This document shows positions 26,301 to 37,174 of a stretch of 64,000 bases of DNA, one piece after another. The notes below the pieces were generated by a model. That model was given only the letters and a program-made list of their open reading frames with translations. It had not been told where the DNA came from and did no database searches. Source of the DNA: Colius striatus. Lineage: Eukaryota; Chordata; Aves; Coliiformes; Coliidae. The position numbers and the translations under genes are program-made. Position 1 is the first letter of the stretch. The number at the start of each line of letters is the position of its first letter. Where the stretch lies: positions 5,518,001 through 5,582,000 of the forward strand of contig NC_084763.1 of assembly GCF_028858725.1 (NCBI RefSeq). Direction: 5' to 3'.

Positions 26301-29107
26301 CCATTGCTAGAATGCTACCTGCGAGGTAAGATACTCAGTTAAAACATTGTAAAGAAATATATGACAGAGTAAAGAAGGCATTGCTTCCTAAGGCTGTGAA
26401 TGTATACACACCCAAGTAAAACACACATAGATCACATGTGCACTGCCTGGAGGGGCAGAGAACAGCCAAATGGAGTCTATGTCTTATCCACCTGTTCACA
26501 GAGGGTTCAAAACACTTGTGACTAAACATAACTGGAGGTCCCAGATTTGCCATTTAAATATAGCATTCTGCACACAAGAACCCCAAAACCAAATTCTGAT
26601 CTTGAGGTTCTTCTGAGACTCAAAGTTGATTTTTTCCTTTCCTGCTGTAATTTCCCTGAATTCCTCACCTCCTACTTAAAAAAGTTGAGAGGAATAAAGC
26701 ACTAAACCAGTTCCTAAGACATTTTAATTACAGATTCTCTTCTTTTCCCTGATGTAAAAATAAAACAAAACAAAACAACAACCAAAAAAAGAGGGCAGGG
26801 AGGAAACAGCAATATCCAAACATATCAAAATGAAGGATTTCTATTGCAAATCAAATGAAAAATACATTTATGTTCCTGTTTGGTTGCTTTAAAAGTCTGA
26901 GGATTATTGTCTTTGACTGTTCTTATGGAACTCCTCTACAGTTTTGATTAAACAGCTGTTGATTTCCAACCCTCACAATCATTCCTTAATGCATGGCTTT
27001 GAAAGTATCTAGATCTTTGTGAGATGCTGAGCATTTGCAAGCTGAGATGCAGGTGGATGTCAGCTCCGTGCTCACATCAGTCCTTAAGTGGAACAAAAGT
27101 AATTGTTCCAATAGATCGACCACAGAAAGCAGATTAATCTAATTGAGTATCAGGATTTATTGTAAAAAAATAATACCTCAACTTGCACATTTTTTGCATC
27201 TCATTCACAAGGCAGCAGAATTAGATTGATACTCAAGTAACAAGATAATGCTTAAAGATTGAGGTTCTATAGGAGCCGATAGATTCGCTCTTACAAAACT
27301 CGTAGCTTAACTTAGCCCAAATGCTGTGACCAAAGTTTGCATTACAGTAACACTTTGAACCCCCTACAGGGATTTTGCCATGCTTGTAACTTTGTGTGAA
27401 GACATTACCCCTCAAGGTCAGGATGATCAGCTTTTTCTCCTTACCAAGTAGCCTAGGAGCGTTAGGAAAGCCAATGGCCGTTACTGAAGTGGCTTCATCC
27501 AGATGGATGTCTGGAAAAACATTGATTCCCCTTGTTCTAAAACTCTGCACTGCCTGCTGTGTTGTGTGCACCATTCCCTCTGCTAAATCTGTCCATCACA
27601 TATGGTGGGGATCACAGAATCCTGAAAGATCCGCAACTCTCACACAAGCTGTCACTGATACACAAGCTAAACAGAGCTTTTATGGGAAGCTGCACAGCTG
27701 GAAAGCACGGAATCATGATTCATAAACTAGTACAACAAAGTAAGGTTGTTTTCAGTAGAGAAACACTAGAGCTTTAACAGAGATCCATCTCTGAAAATAT
27801 TGGCTGTACTTCATGTCCATCATTCTTATCTTTGGATGATATTCGTATAAATTGGGGATCACAGTAGTAAGAACCCCTTCAGCCAAAACTAGTTCAGTAT
27901 CTTGTTAGCATCCTAGCAGCATGCCTAAAGAATATAAGAACAGGGCAAGCACCTTGCTATACATCTCTTCAGAACAATTTGCCTAGCTCCCACAGCCTAT
28001 GGCTTGAATACTTCCCGAGACAGAGGTGGGTTTTAAATACTCAGCTGCTATTAGTGCTGTTTTGCTTAATGAAGTTCTCCAGTCTCCCAGATCTACAGCT
28101 TAGCCTCACAATGCACAAAGAATCACCTCCTTTCACTTTGAACCTGGCAACTGCTAGTTTCATTTGATGTTCTTCTAGTTCTTCTACTGAACAACTGATT
28201 CCACTTCATCCTCTCCTTTCCATTAGCTATGGAAATCAAAATCACAACTTAGACCAGTAAAAGAGCCAGGAACCAAATAGGCATCATGATCTAAGTCTGC
28301 TCATATGATATGCAGGTTGGAGAACATGACATGCAGCTTTTACAGATTGCTTCTTGAACCTAATCTTTCTGAAGAATAGCTGCACTGGAGTCATATACCT
28401 GAGTATCTATTCCACCAACTTGTTGTCAGTAGCTACAACAGGATGCTTAGGGACAAGTACAAAAACATAGCAAGATTTCTCTCTTGCATGCTCTTAGCTT
28501 CTAGCAATTTTTACTTCCAACTTGATGTGGCAGTAATTGTGATGTCATTCATTACTCTAGATCCAGAATTGTATTTGTATTGTGAATTCAATACAAAGCT
28601 GTTTGCTTTTCCTGCACTGTATAGTTAGCTCTGCACAGCTTGACTGAAGCAGAGAGACAATAAACTTTGTTTAAAAGAAACCACTTTGTGCTTATAAATA
28701 TGGGGTTTTTTTCTTTTATGAAGGGTGAATCGATTCTGAGGCATTTAGAAACATGCAGAATTGGTTGTTTCTAATCCAGTGTACATTTGCAGGAATCAAC
28801 AATATTTCTCAATTACTGTGTCCAACTTACTCATGTAACCACTTTGTACAGAGTCATAAAAAATACTGGGTTTGAACTCTCATAGGCAGCTGCAAAAAAG
28901 GAGCAACTCACCCAAACTGACAGCACTGGAGAAGAGTTTGCTAGCACATTCACACTGAACAAGACACTGGTAAAAAAACTTGGTACAGAATTTATCCCCG
29001 AGAGCATCCTCCAACAGGAATGTTATTTACAGTGAACCTCATTAAAAGTTGTTCCCATTCAAAGGATAAATCTTACTTCTCAATTCCAAGCTGTCATATT
29101 TCCCATC
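20309..29107. other. Long AT-rich gene-free stretch
   Basis: No recognisable exon, RNA gene or transposon was found. It includes an A/C-rich patch near 24,518-24,560, a short (CAG) run near 25,602-25,616 and an A-rich patch near 26,755-26,788. The 27.2-27.7 kb part keeps more CpG than its surroundings and holds a 113-codon minus-strand ATG ORF (27,233-27,574) that I do not recognise; see findings. Confidence 0.6.
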
Positions 29108-29266
29108 TGGGGTGCATAGAGTCTCCTTCCTTGGAGGTCTTCAAGACCCGCCTGGCCATGTTCCTATGGGACCTGATCTAGGTTGATCTGCTTCTGCAGG
29201 AGGGTTGAACTACACGATCTCTAAAGGTCCCTTCCAACCCCTACCATTCTGTGATTCTATGATTCT
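29108..29266 (+). mobile_element. CR1 3'-end fragment
   Basis: Sense-strand CR1 tail: GAGTCTCCTTCCTTGGAGGT, CTTCAAGACCCGCCTGG, GGGACCTGATCTAGGTTG, TCTCTAAAGGTCCCTTCCAA and a terminal CCATTCTGTGATTCTATGAT. It is about 160 bases long, the 3' end only. It is the first member of the CR1 cluster running to 34.6 kb. Confidence 0.93.
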
Positions 29267-30933
29267 ACTGGGACTTGATTTGTTTTTTAAGTATCACTAA
29301 GCAATATTTTACATGCATTTTCATTCTCAGCATAGCTGCATCCATAGTCAAAGATGTGCTGTGCGCTCTTCTTCTGGAAAAATAAATAACCCAGCTTCAG
29401 TAATTCTTGCAGATCCATTTAGTCCAAAATATGTTATTTTAAACTGCAAGTCCTTTTTTATCACTGGACAGAGTAAAAGATAGAGCTGAGAAATTTGACT
29501 GCTTTTTCCAATTTTCTGCCTTGACTTTTCAGGAGTTTTAATAAATATTAAGAGGAAGCTTGCAAATGATATCCTGAAAAGAAGTCCCTGGAGTTAATCA
29601 GAAACAACTCAGCTGAAATATTTGTTTCTTGAAGAACTTTAATGTTAATATTTTCATATAAAGAAACAAACCTAAAGATCCCTGCTGGAGACAAATTTTA
29701 ATTGCCACTAATTTTGCTAAAGAATTTCTCTGTCTTGTTAATTAGTTCTTTTTGGCTACAACTATCCAAAACTATGACCTAAAGCTAGCTTGCTACAGCT
29801 CATCAGGATTCTTAAGCAACAACAGACATAATGACTTCGTAAATCAGAATAACATCAGAATAACATTCTGCTCTCCACACAAGGACCCTTCCAAAAAAGG
29901 CAACAGAGATGGGCTCCATGTTAAATTTCTCCTGCTCCTTCTTTCACATCCTGAATTAACTGTTCCACCAAGGAAAGGGCATGCTAAAGCAGCATAAAGA
30001 AGGAAAGTCTTTGGAGTTCACTGCGTTACAGCCAGGGTGATGAAGGTGATAAAGTGCCAACTACACAGAGGAGACTGCTCAAGGGGCTCTGTCAGAAGAG
30101 GTGGTCTCCTGACACTTAATAACCTAATAGTGAAAATAGAAGAGGTCTCAGGGAGAGGCTGCCTGAGTTTGGTACCAGAAGAAGGACAACCTGGCCAGAG
30201 AGCAAGGTACTAAACGACTGGACAGTGCTCTGTGTCACTGGTTCAATATTGGGCTATGATTCAACATTCTGAGCACACCAGTAGCTTGCAAGGTATACAC
30301 AGCAAAGTACACTCAACCTATGCTACATATTTCTCAGGGTTCTTGATGACCATTCTCTTTTATCACTTTCATTTCATCCACCTCTTACTGCTCTGGTCAA
30401 CTCGAAAGAATATTCAGCTGTCTTAATGGCCTCAGAATACAAATATTCTCATGTTTTAATTGCCATTCTATTATTCAGAAGAGAGAAGAAGTGAAAAAGC
30501 TCTTCATGCTTCAGTGAAAACTATAATACTACTGGTATCTTAAGCTGGCAAATAAGATTTTTGTTGCATTCATTATTTGCTCAAAGGAGAGCATAGTTCA
30601 AGCATGCAATTTATTCAGAGCAGATAGTTTATTTAATCAGTTTACTCTTTCCAAAGAATGCAACACTAAGAAACACACTGACAAATTCAGCTGATCCTTG
30701 TCTGACTTCCATATTTAAAAAACATATCCCAGTGATGCAGTTGGGAAGCCACTCACCTGAGCATTGAGAGTATGAGATGCCTCAAGCACAAGGGTAGTGC
30801 TAAGGCTGTGTGCTTGGCACTCCGTATGGTCTCAACCTCAGATCATGTAATGCTGACTTTGGTATCAGCAATGTCTGTGATATAGGAACCTCCTTACAGC
30901 ATTATCAGCCAGAGAAACAGATGCTTTAGTGTC
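29267..30933. other. Gene-free spacer in the CR1 cluster
   Basis: No exon or known element was seen. A short exact duplication (ATCAGAATAAC twice, about 29,838-29,862) is the only internal repeat noticed. Confidence 0.6.
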
Positions 30934-31250
30934 ATAAAATGATAGAACAGTTTGCTAGATGACCTTTAAAGGTCATCTAGCCCAACCATGTGCAATGAGT
31001 AGGGACATCTTCAACTACAGAAGATTCCTCAGAGCTCCATCTGACCAGATCTTGAATATTTCCCATCTTAGGGCATCTACTACTTCTCTGAGCAATCTGT
31101 TCCAGTGTTTCACCACCCTCACTGTAAAAGATTTCTTTCTTATACCTAGTCTGAATCTATAGTCTTTTAGTTCAAAACCATTACTCCTTGTTTTATTGCT
31201 ATGGGGCTTACTAAAAAATATCTTCCCATCTTTCTTATAAGCCCCCTTCT
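30934..31250 (-). mobile_element. CR1 3' fragment with palindromic terminus
   Basis: The plus strand carries the complement of a CR1 3' region: GGTCATCTAGCCCAACCATG, TAGGGACATCTTCAACTACA, TCTGTTCCAGTGTTTCACCA, CCCTCACTGTAAAAGATTTC and ATCTTTCTTATAAGCCCCC. The extreme 3' end is abnormal: the usual GGGACC before TTTAAAGG is replaced by GCTAGATGACC, which produces a 28-bp perfect palindrome (30,954-30,981). Minus orientation is clear; the inner boundary near 31,250 is approximate. Confidence 0.9.
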
Positions 31251-31320
31251 TGTCCTTCTCAGCCTAAAAATGTAAGGAACTTAGTAACCTCTCCTCTTTT
31301 GTTAATTTAGGCAACTTTCT

Positions 31321-31362
31321 TTAAAAAAAAAACAAACAAAAAAGGGGTTTTTTTTTGGTTTC
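31321..31362. repeat. A-run facing T-run
   Basis: About ten A residues, an AAACAAAC patch, four Gs and about nine Ts lie next to each other, so the segment can fold on itself. It sits between two CR1 fragments of opposite orientation. A decayed poly(A)-type tail is possible. Confidence 0.6.
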
Positions 31363-31530
31363 CTGAAATCACTAAAGGCCAAGCTTGCATTTCTAAGGCA
31401 GAGGTTCTATTTTGTGTGAAGTTTGGGCCAGGACGCAATAAACAGATTAATAACTATCTTCCTTTCAATTACACTTAAACTGGAGTATTGGTCAGAAAAT
31501 CGTGACTGATATGTTACCTTTGCTAAGCCC

Positions 31531-31936
31531 AAGGCAGGCTTATGAAAGGCTGAGGGAGCTGGGGCTCTTGAGCTTGGAGAAGAGGAGACTGAGGGGTGAC
31601 CTCATTCATGTTTACAAATCCATAAAGGGTGGGTGTCAGGAGGATGGAGCCAGGCTGTGCTCAGAGATGGCCAATGATAGGACAAGGGGCAACGGGCACA
31701 AGCTGGAACACAAGAGGTTCCAAAGAAACACAAGGGAAAAACTTCTTCCCTGTTGAGGTGAGGGAGCCCTGGAAGGGGCTGCCCAGATGGGCTGTGGAGT
31801 CTCCTTCTCTAGAGACATCAAACCCATCTGGACGAGTTCCTGTGTGACTTACTCTAGGTGGTCCTGCTCTGGCAGGGGGGTTGCACTGGATGAGCTTTTA
31901 AAGTCCCTTCCAGCTCTTGAGATTCTGTGATTTTGT
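31531..31936 (+). mobile_element. CR1 3' fragment
   Basis: The sense strand reads GAAAGGCTGAGGGAGCTGGG, GCTTGGAGAAGAGGAGACTG, AGGGGTGACCTCATTCATG, GATAGGACAAGGGGCAACGG, GGGGCTGCCCAGATGGGCTG, GGTGGTCCTGCTCTGGCAGG and a terminal GAGATTCTGTGATTTTG. It is about 400 bases and ends at the family's 3' terminus. The ORFs across it (for example [20 protein letters not shown]) come from the CR1 3' region and are not a host gene. It is among the less diverged CR1 copies here. Confidence 0.95.
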
Positions 31937-32304
31937 CTACTAAGGTCCAGATTCTGTAGATACTGACTTAACTAAAATTTGCTCATAAGCAACTTACTAT
32001 GATTAAATCTCACAAAGTCACCTAGTGAATAAAGAATATATAAGAACAAGGTAATATCCATTGCCTGAATCATTTTCCATTCCCAGGAAATGGAAATATC
32101 CAACTGATTTGTTTATCTATAACTTAAGTATGATTTTATTAATATAGGAGATGAATGTATTCAGCAGGAAAGCTCCCACTCGCATTAATAAACTCTGAGT
32201 TTATCTTCTTGTTCATTGTATTTTAACTAGATACTTCCCAAAAGGCTTTAAAATGTTGAGATGTAGAGAACAGATTTGGAGAACAGACTTGCAGAGTCAA
32301 GGGT

Positions 32305-32640
32305 ATGGCTGAGGCTGAAAGATCATCAGGTCTAACCACACTACTCCAGCTACAGCAGCTTGCTCAGGTTTTGAGGATCTCTAAGGACAGAGACTCCACA
32401 ACCTCTGAGCAACTTAGTCCAGTGTTTGACCATAATTTAAAAGCAAACCCAATTGTTTTTATGTTTAAATGGGATTTTCTGTATTTCAGCTTGCAGCCAC
32501 TTCCTCTTGTCTTGTTCCCTTCTGGGAATCACTGGGAAGAGTCTGGCTCCATCTTTTCTTCTTTCATCAAATGTTTACATATCCTTATAAATTACCCTGA
32601 AGCCTTCCCTTCTGCAGGCTAAGCAGTCTCTACTCTAGGC
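32305..32640 (-). mobile_element. CR1 3' fragment, strongly diverged
   Basis: The complement of a CR1 3' region is recognisable: GAAAGATCATCAGGTCTAAC, GGACAGAGACTCCACAACCT, GAGCAACTTAGTCCAGTGTT, TTGCAGCCACTTCCTCTTGT, AGAGTCTGGCTCCATCTTTT and CCCTTCTGCAGGCTAAGCAG. The wording around the 'CTGGCTCCATCTT' block points to an older subfamily than the neighbouring copies. The boundaries are approximate. Confidence 0.85.
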
Positions 32641-33483
32641 CTAAATGCTTCTGTGTAATTTGTAGGTGATCCACTTTGTTGTATTTTAATACTCAAATTC
32701 CCACAGACGCCAAAGAACTGTCACAACATCATCAGCAGCTCTGCTGCCTATCAGGGTTTATTCCCACTTCATTGGGAACATCTGGAGCTAGGAACCAGTG
32801 CAAACAGAAATAAGGCAGCATGAACTTTTCTCCAACAGATGTTTAAATAGAGAACAGAATTAAAAATACGGATGTCTGACAATGAGAATATTTCATTTGG
32901 AAAACAAATATTGTGCCTGGGTGCTTGTGTTCCTCTATTTTTTGGCCATTAAATATTGCTGTATCCAGCCACAGCTCCCATTGCTGAATCCTGGGGCAAG
33001 TTTAGCTATGAATTCAGAGCCTTAGAAACACTCAGACTTGTGAGCTCTCCAGCCACAACCATTACTAGCAACTCCCTTCCCACAAATATTACAGCTGAGT
33101 TTTCAGTATCACAGAATATTTCAGAACCACATAACTTGGTTCCTCAGTGCTCTTGAAAATTCTGCTCACACATATTTCTGTGCCAACCTCACAGTGAATA
33201 AATGTGTTTCTAATGGCTCAAAAATACGAGTTTCTCCTATGCACATAAATAAGAAGAGATGGATTATTAGGCTCATAGTTCTGAAACAGCCACTAGGCAT
33301 GTCTGAAATACAGGTTTATCATTACATTTAATACTAAGACAGAAAACAATGTGAAGACAACTGCTGACAGTTTAAAACAAAGTTTTCTTCCCCAAGTCTT
33401 CCTTTTACTTTAAGTGTACTACTGACTATTCTTTCTGCCTCAACAGATCCACGACATTATTTACAGTTGATTTCCACATTTCA
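32641..33483. other. Gene-free spacer in the CR1 cluster
   Basis: AT-rich DNA in which I recognise no exon, RNA gene or element. Confidence 0.6.
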
Positions 33484-33590
33484 TACAATCATGGAATGGT
33501 AGGGGTTGGAAGGGACCTTTAGAGATCATCTAGTCCAACCCCCCTGCAAAAGCAGGTTCACCTAGATAAGGTCACATAGGAACATGTCCA
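33484..33590 (-). mobile_element. CR1 3'-end fragment
   Basis: A near-canonical CR1 terminus in minus orientation: ATCATGGAATGGTAGGGGTT, GGAAGGGACCTTTAGAGATC, ATCTAGTCCAACCCCCCTGC and GGTTCACCTAGATAAGGTCA. It is about 107 bases long and well preserved, so probably one of the youngest insertions in the window. Confidence 0.95.
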
Positions 33591-34162
33591 CAATTGCCAG
33601 CAACTTTTGCAAATCACATCCACTAAGAACTCCAACATAGCACAGTGGAGACAATCTGACATTGGAGCAATACACAGTTATGCAAATACCAGAATTGCCC
33701 TTCTGCTAACACAGTGTGACTGGGAGACTGGCAATCCCAGTCCAACACTGTCAAAACATTTATGTATCCCTGAACATGACCACCTCACAAAGAATAACCT
33801 CCTGCACCCCTTGCCTTGTGCTTGTATATGCATGGAGAGGCTATTTTTCCACACCTCTCTACCACACCTTCCTTTTCACTACCCTGTGTTTCAAATTCAT
33901 TGCCATGTTTGCCCTTACACCAGTGCTCTATCAGTCTCACTTACCTACACTTCAGTTTCAAATTCCAGTTTCCAAAACTAAGAGATTCTGTGCTCACACA
34001 TTCTGCATCACAGTCATTTTTAGTCCCCCATGCTAGAGAGGAATTTGTTTCCATTAACTGTCCCAGAAAGAGTCTTGTTTATGCTTTAAGAGCCTTGTTT
34101 ATGCTTTGGGGCTTGCCTATAACAAGCCTCTCTTTTGCCTCTCCCCAGACTATTTCATACTA
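33591..34162. other. Gene-free spacer in the CR1 cluster
   Basis: Three overlapping plus-strand ORFs (33,607-34,163) occupy this stretch in different frames. They read through pyrimidine-rich DNA with no domain, so I treat them as chance. A short duplication (GTTTATGCTTT twice, 34,077-34,107) is visible. Confidence 0.55.
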
Positions 34163-34622
34163 GGGTTTGCCTTGATCTATGTGCAGGAACTTGCACTTGG
34201 CCTTGTTAAACCTCATGAGGTTCACAAGAGCCCACTTCTCAAGCTCTCTCAGGATCAAAGTCCCTCTGGATGGCATCCTGTCATTCAGGTGTGTCCATCC
34301 CACCACTCACCTGCAAACTTGCTGACGGTGTGCTCAGTGTCCTTACTGAAGATATTCAACAGTACTGGTCCCAGCATGGACCTCTAAGGGACACCACTCA
34401 TCACTGATCTCCACCCAGACATTGAGCTATTGATCACCACTCTTTGGATGCCATCATCCAGCCAATTCCTTATCCACCAAACAATCCTCCCATCAAGCCC
34501 ATCTCTCTCCAATTTAGAGAGAAGGATGTTGTGGAGGACTATGTCAAAGGCCTTACAGAAGTCCAAATGGATGACATCCACAGCTCTTCCCTTGTCCACT
34601 GATGTAGTCACTCCATATGCAC
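34163..34622 (-). pseudogene. CR1 ORF2 reverse-transcriptase relic
   Basis: On the minus strand the frame reads [20 protein letters not shown], then [16 protein letters not shown] and [20 protein letters not shown], and reaches SGVP followed by a stop where CR1 RT normally continues PQGS. After the stop it gives MLGPVLLNIF and SKFAGE, so the active-site FADD motif is lost. The final part matches the region MRFNK(A)KCKFLHI. It covers RT motifs further upstream than the 5.9-kb copy, with its left edge cut inside the ORF. It is a non-functional LINE fragment, not a host gene. Confidence 0.92.
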
Positions 34623-36587
34623 TGGACAAGAGAGAAAGGAGTGTAAGGAGTTTTCTCATGCTGCATAGAATGGTACTAATCTGGAAAGGGAATACACCTT
34701 TCTTGTTTCTCTGGAACATTTGCCTGAGAGAATAAGACAGGAAGCCAGTGGCTGGACTATATTCACATTTAACAAACTCAAACAGCTTCTACTATAAATG
34801 AGAGTGTGATGTAATACAAAAGGTCACTGAGCACTGAGTACAATCCCAACAAAGGGCACTACAGTTTCTTTCTTTTGCACTGATTCTCTTAGAAAAATAA
34901 TGCATTTGTGACTTTCTATACTTGCTTTATTTGAAGCACCTTCATCTTTGTTATCATCTTTGTTATAAGTTTTAACTTTGTTAAACTTCATCAGTTTATT
35001 CTTGGGATTAAACACAGTCTTTCAAATTAATTAGGTAACAGAACAAATTCCTGTAGAATCTAAGTGCCTTGAAAGACTTGAAAGGAATGTCAAATAGGTT
35101 TGGACAGACTACTAAAATCAAGTCACTTAGGTGCCAACTGGAGAATTAAAAGTCTCCACCATGACTTCTGGAGCATATTAATGCTTTCACGCAACAAGTC
35201 TCACTTTATCTCTTTCTCGTTCCTTCCCTTGCCATCAAACTGTGCTCAGTTTCAAATGATTGAAGCTGCTATCTCAGACAGACATGACAAGTGGAAGTTC
35301 TCTGATTAGAGTCTTGGAATTTCAGGCCTCATTCTTGCTTGCAGTTGTGGAAGTAAATTAAGCAGAGCCCTGAAACAAACTGCTTCACCAACCCATATGC
35401 TCACTTCCACTCATCATCAACTTCCTGGCCAGAGCTGGAGATACTTGCTAGGAAACAAGGATAAGACAATTCCATTCCAAGAAAAAAGCCTCTGTTGTCA
35501 GCATTTGACAAAAGGCAATGGCCAGGTAGGGTGAATCATAGCACAGCGAATAGTGGTCCCAACTAAGGCACCTTATTCTACCATAGCAGTGTTTAAGGAC
35601 CATGGACATATCAATGAGGGACTGGCTTGCACTGAGAGGATCTATAAGCCAGATACAGATCTGCTTTGCAGACTGATGGGAGCTTGATTTTACCTATTCC
35701 CACCTAAATCATTGTTTGGCACAGCTCTTACTAGGCACTTGAGAACTCACACTGAAAGAGGGACATACCCACCCAGATTTCTTTGCCAGTTCACTGGATG
35801 GGATCCTTTGCTCTGTAACTTGTATGGCAGATGGAGAGACTTCTAGCTTTACAGACTATCATTCTAGTTAGTGCTGATGGGAATAGCAGAAAGGCAGGGG
35901 GTATTCTCCCATTCTGCTCCATGACTTGCAATGGAAGAAGCAGACTTTACAGGTTTCATCTATAGTTACATATATTTGCAAAGCTTAATTTTCAGCCTGT
36001 GATCCAGATACTCAACCAATTTGTTTTCCTCAAATACTTCCTCTCCTTCAATCAATCAATACCAGAATATTTTTGTTTCAGACAATATTTTGGCATGCTA
36101 CCTTTGCTGCAAGCAAACATAGCTAACTGGGAACAGAGACCCCTTTAAGAGACAGTTTTCATCTCATCTGTTAAATGATATGGCTGTCTCAGCTAAAGGT
36201 AGACATGTTCCTATGAGCAGTCATTGTGTCAGCAAGCACTGCCATACCACTGCTCATTGCCCTGTAGGAGAACGTCAAACAAAGTGAAAAGGAGAACATT
36301 CATCAAGTGCCTGAGATGGGACATTTAAGAGATGTCTCAAAATAGGTACAGGAGAAGAAAACAGATGAAAGCTAGGAGGGGATTTTCAGATTGTACATGA
36401 GCTCAAATCAGATGCCTGAGCCCATAAGTTTCTGTTATTTTTTCTGTCCATTCAAACACAGAGCACAAGCATAGGAGTGAGAAAGCATCCATTTTCCCTA
36501 GACAGATGATTCAATTTCTTGTTAAATACTCAGTTAAGTAAATCCTAAAAAATGATCTGCCCAAACGACCACGAGGGATAATTTTAG
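34623..36587. other. AT-rich gene-free stretch
   Basis: Nothing recognisable was seen: ORFs are short and CpG is scarce. Confidence 0.6.
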
Positions 36588-36591
36588 GTAA

Positions 36592-37170
36592 AAGTGGTGG
36601 GCTAGCATTGGTTGGCTGCCAGGTACCCACCAAGCCACTCTCTCAGTCTCCCTCCTCAGCATGACAAGAGTAGAAAACTAGATGAAAAAGCTTGTGGGTT
36701 GAGATAAGAACAAGGAGATTACTCAGCAGTTTGCATCACAAGCAAAACAGACTTGGCTTGGGAAAGAGTAATTTAATTCATTAGCAACTAGAACCAGTAT
36801 AGGATAGTGAGAAACAACTCCTCATCCATAAAAAAAAAAGGAAAAAGAAAGGAAACCACCTTCCTCTCACCCCTATCTTCCCAGGCTCAACACTCCTCTC
36901 CTACCTCCTCCCCCTGCCCTGAACATCCCTGGGGTATGGGAAGTGGAGGTTGCGGTCAGTTCACAATGCTTCATATCTCCGATGTCCTTTCCACCTCACA
37001 CAGTTCCCCTGCTCCAGCATGGATCCCTTCTACAGGATACAGGCCTTCACTTAACTGCTCCAGTGTGGTCCTTCTCATGGGCTGCAGTTCCTGAAGAACT
37101 GCTACATCATGGGTCCTTTCCATGAAGGAGCCACCCCACCATCAAAACCTTGACACATTAACTCAATACA
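36592..37170 (-). mobile_element. Solo LTR of an avian endogenous retrovirus, type 2, internally deleted
   Basis: On the minus strand it starts TGTATTGAGTTAATG at 37,170, followed by GTCAAGGTTTTGATGG and GGGGTGGCTCC. The plus strand shows the family's repeated modules CTGCTCCAGCATGG, CTGCTCCAGTGTGG and CATGGGCTGCAG, then ACCTCCTCCCCCTGCCC, GCAAAACAGACTTGGC, GGAAAGAGTAATTTAATTC, CTTGTGGGTTGAGATAAG and TGCCAGGTACCCACCAAGCC. I recall this order from a widespread bird LTR. Compared with that memory, several hundred bases of the module-rich middle are missing here. GTAA occurs immediately on both sides (36,588-36,591 and 37,171-37,174), a possible target-site duplication. No internal retroviral genes are adjacent. 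Confidence 0.82.
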
Positions 37171-37174
37171 GTAA

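Noticed and set aside
31502..31847. Open frames reading [17 protein letters not shown] and overlapping frames
   Set aside because: They are translations of the CR1 3' region at 31,531-31,936, not host genes.
33607..34163. Three overlapping plus-strand ORFs of 106-124 codons
   Set aside because: Different frames of the same pyrimidine-rich DNA, no domain, no splice context and no codon bias.
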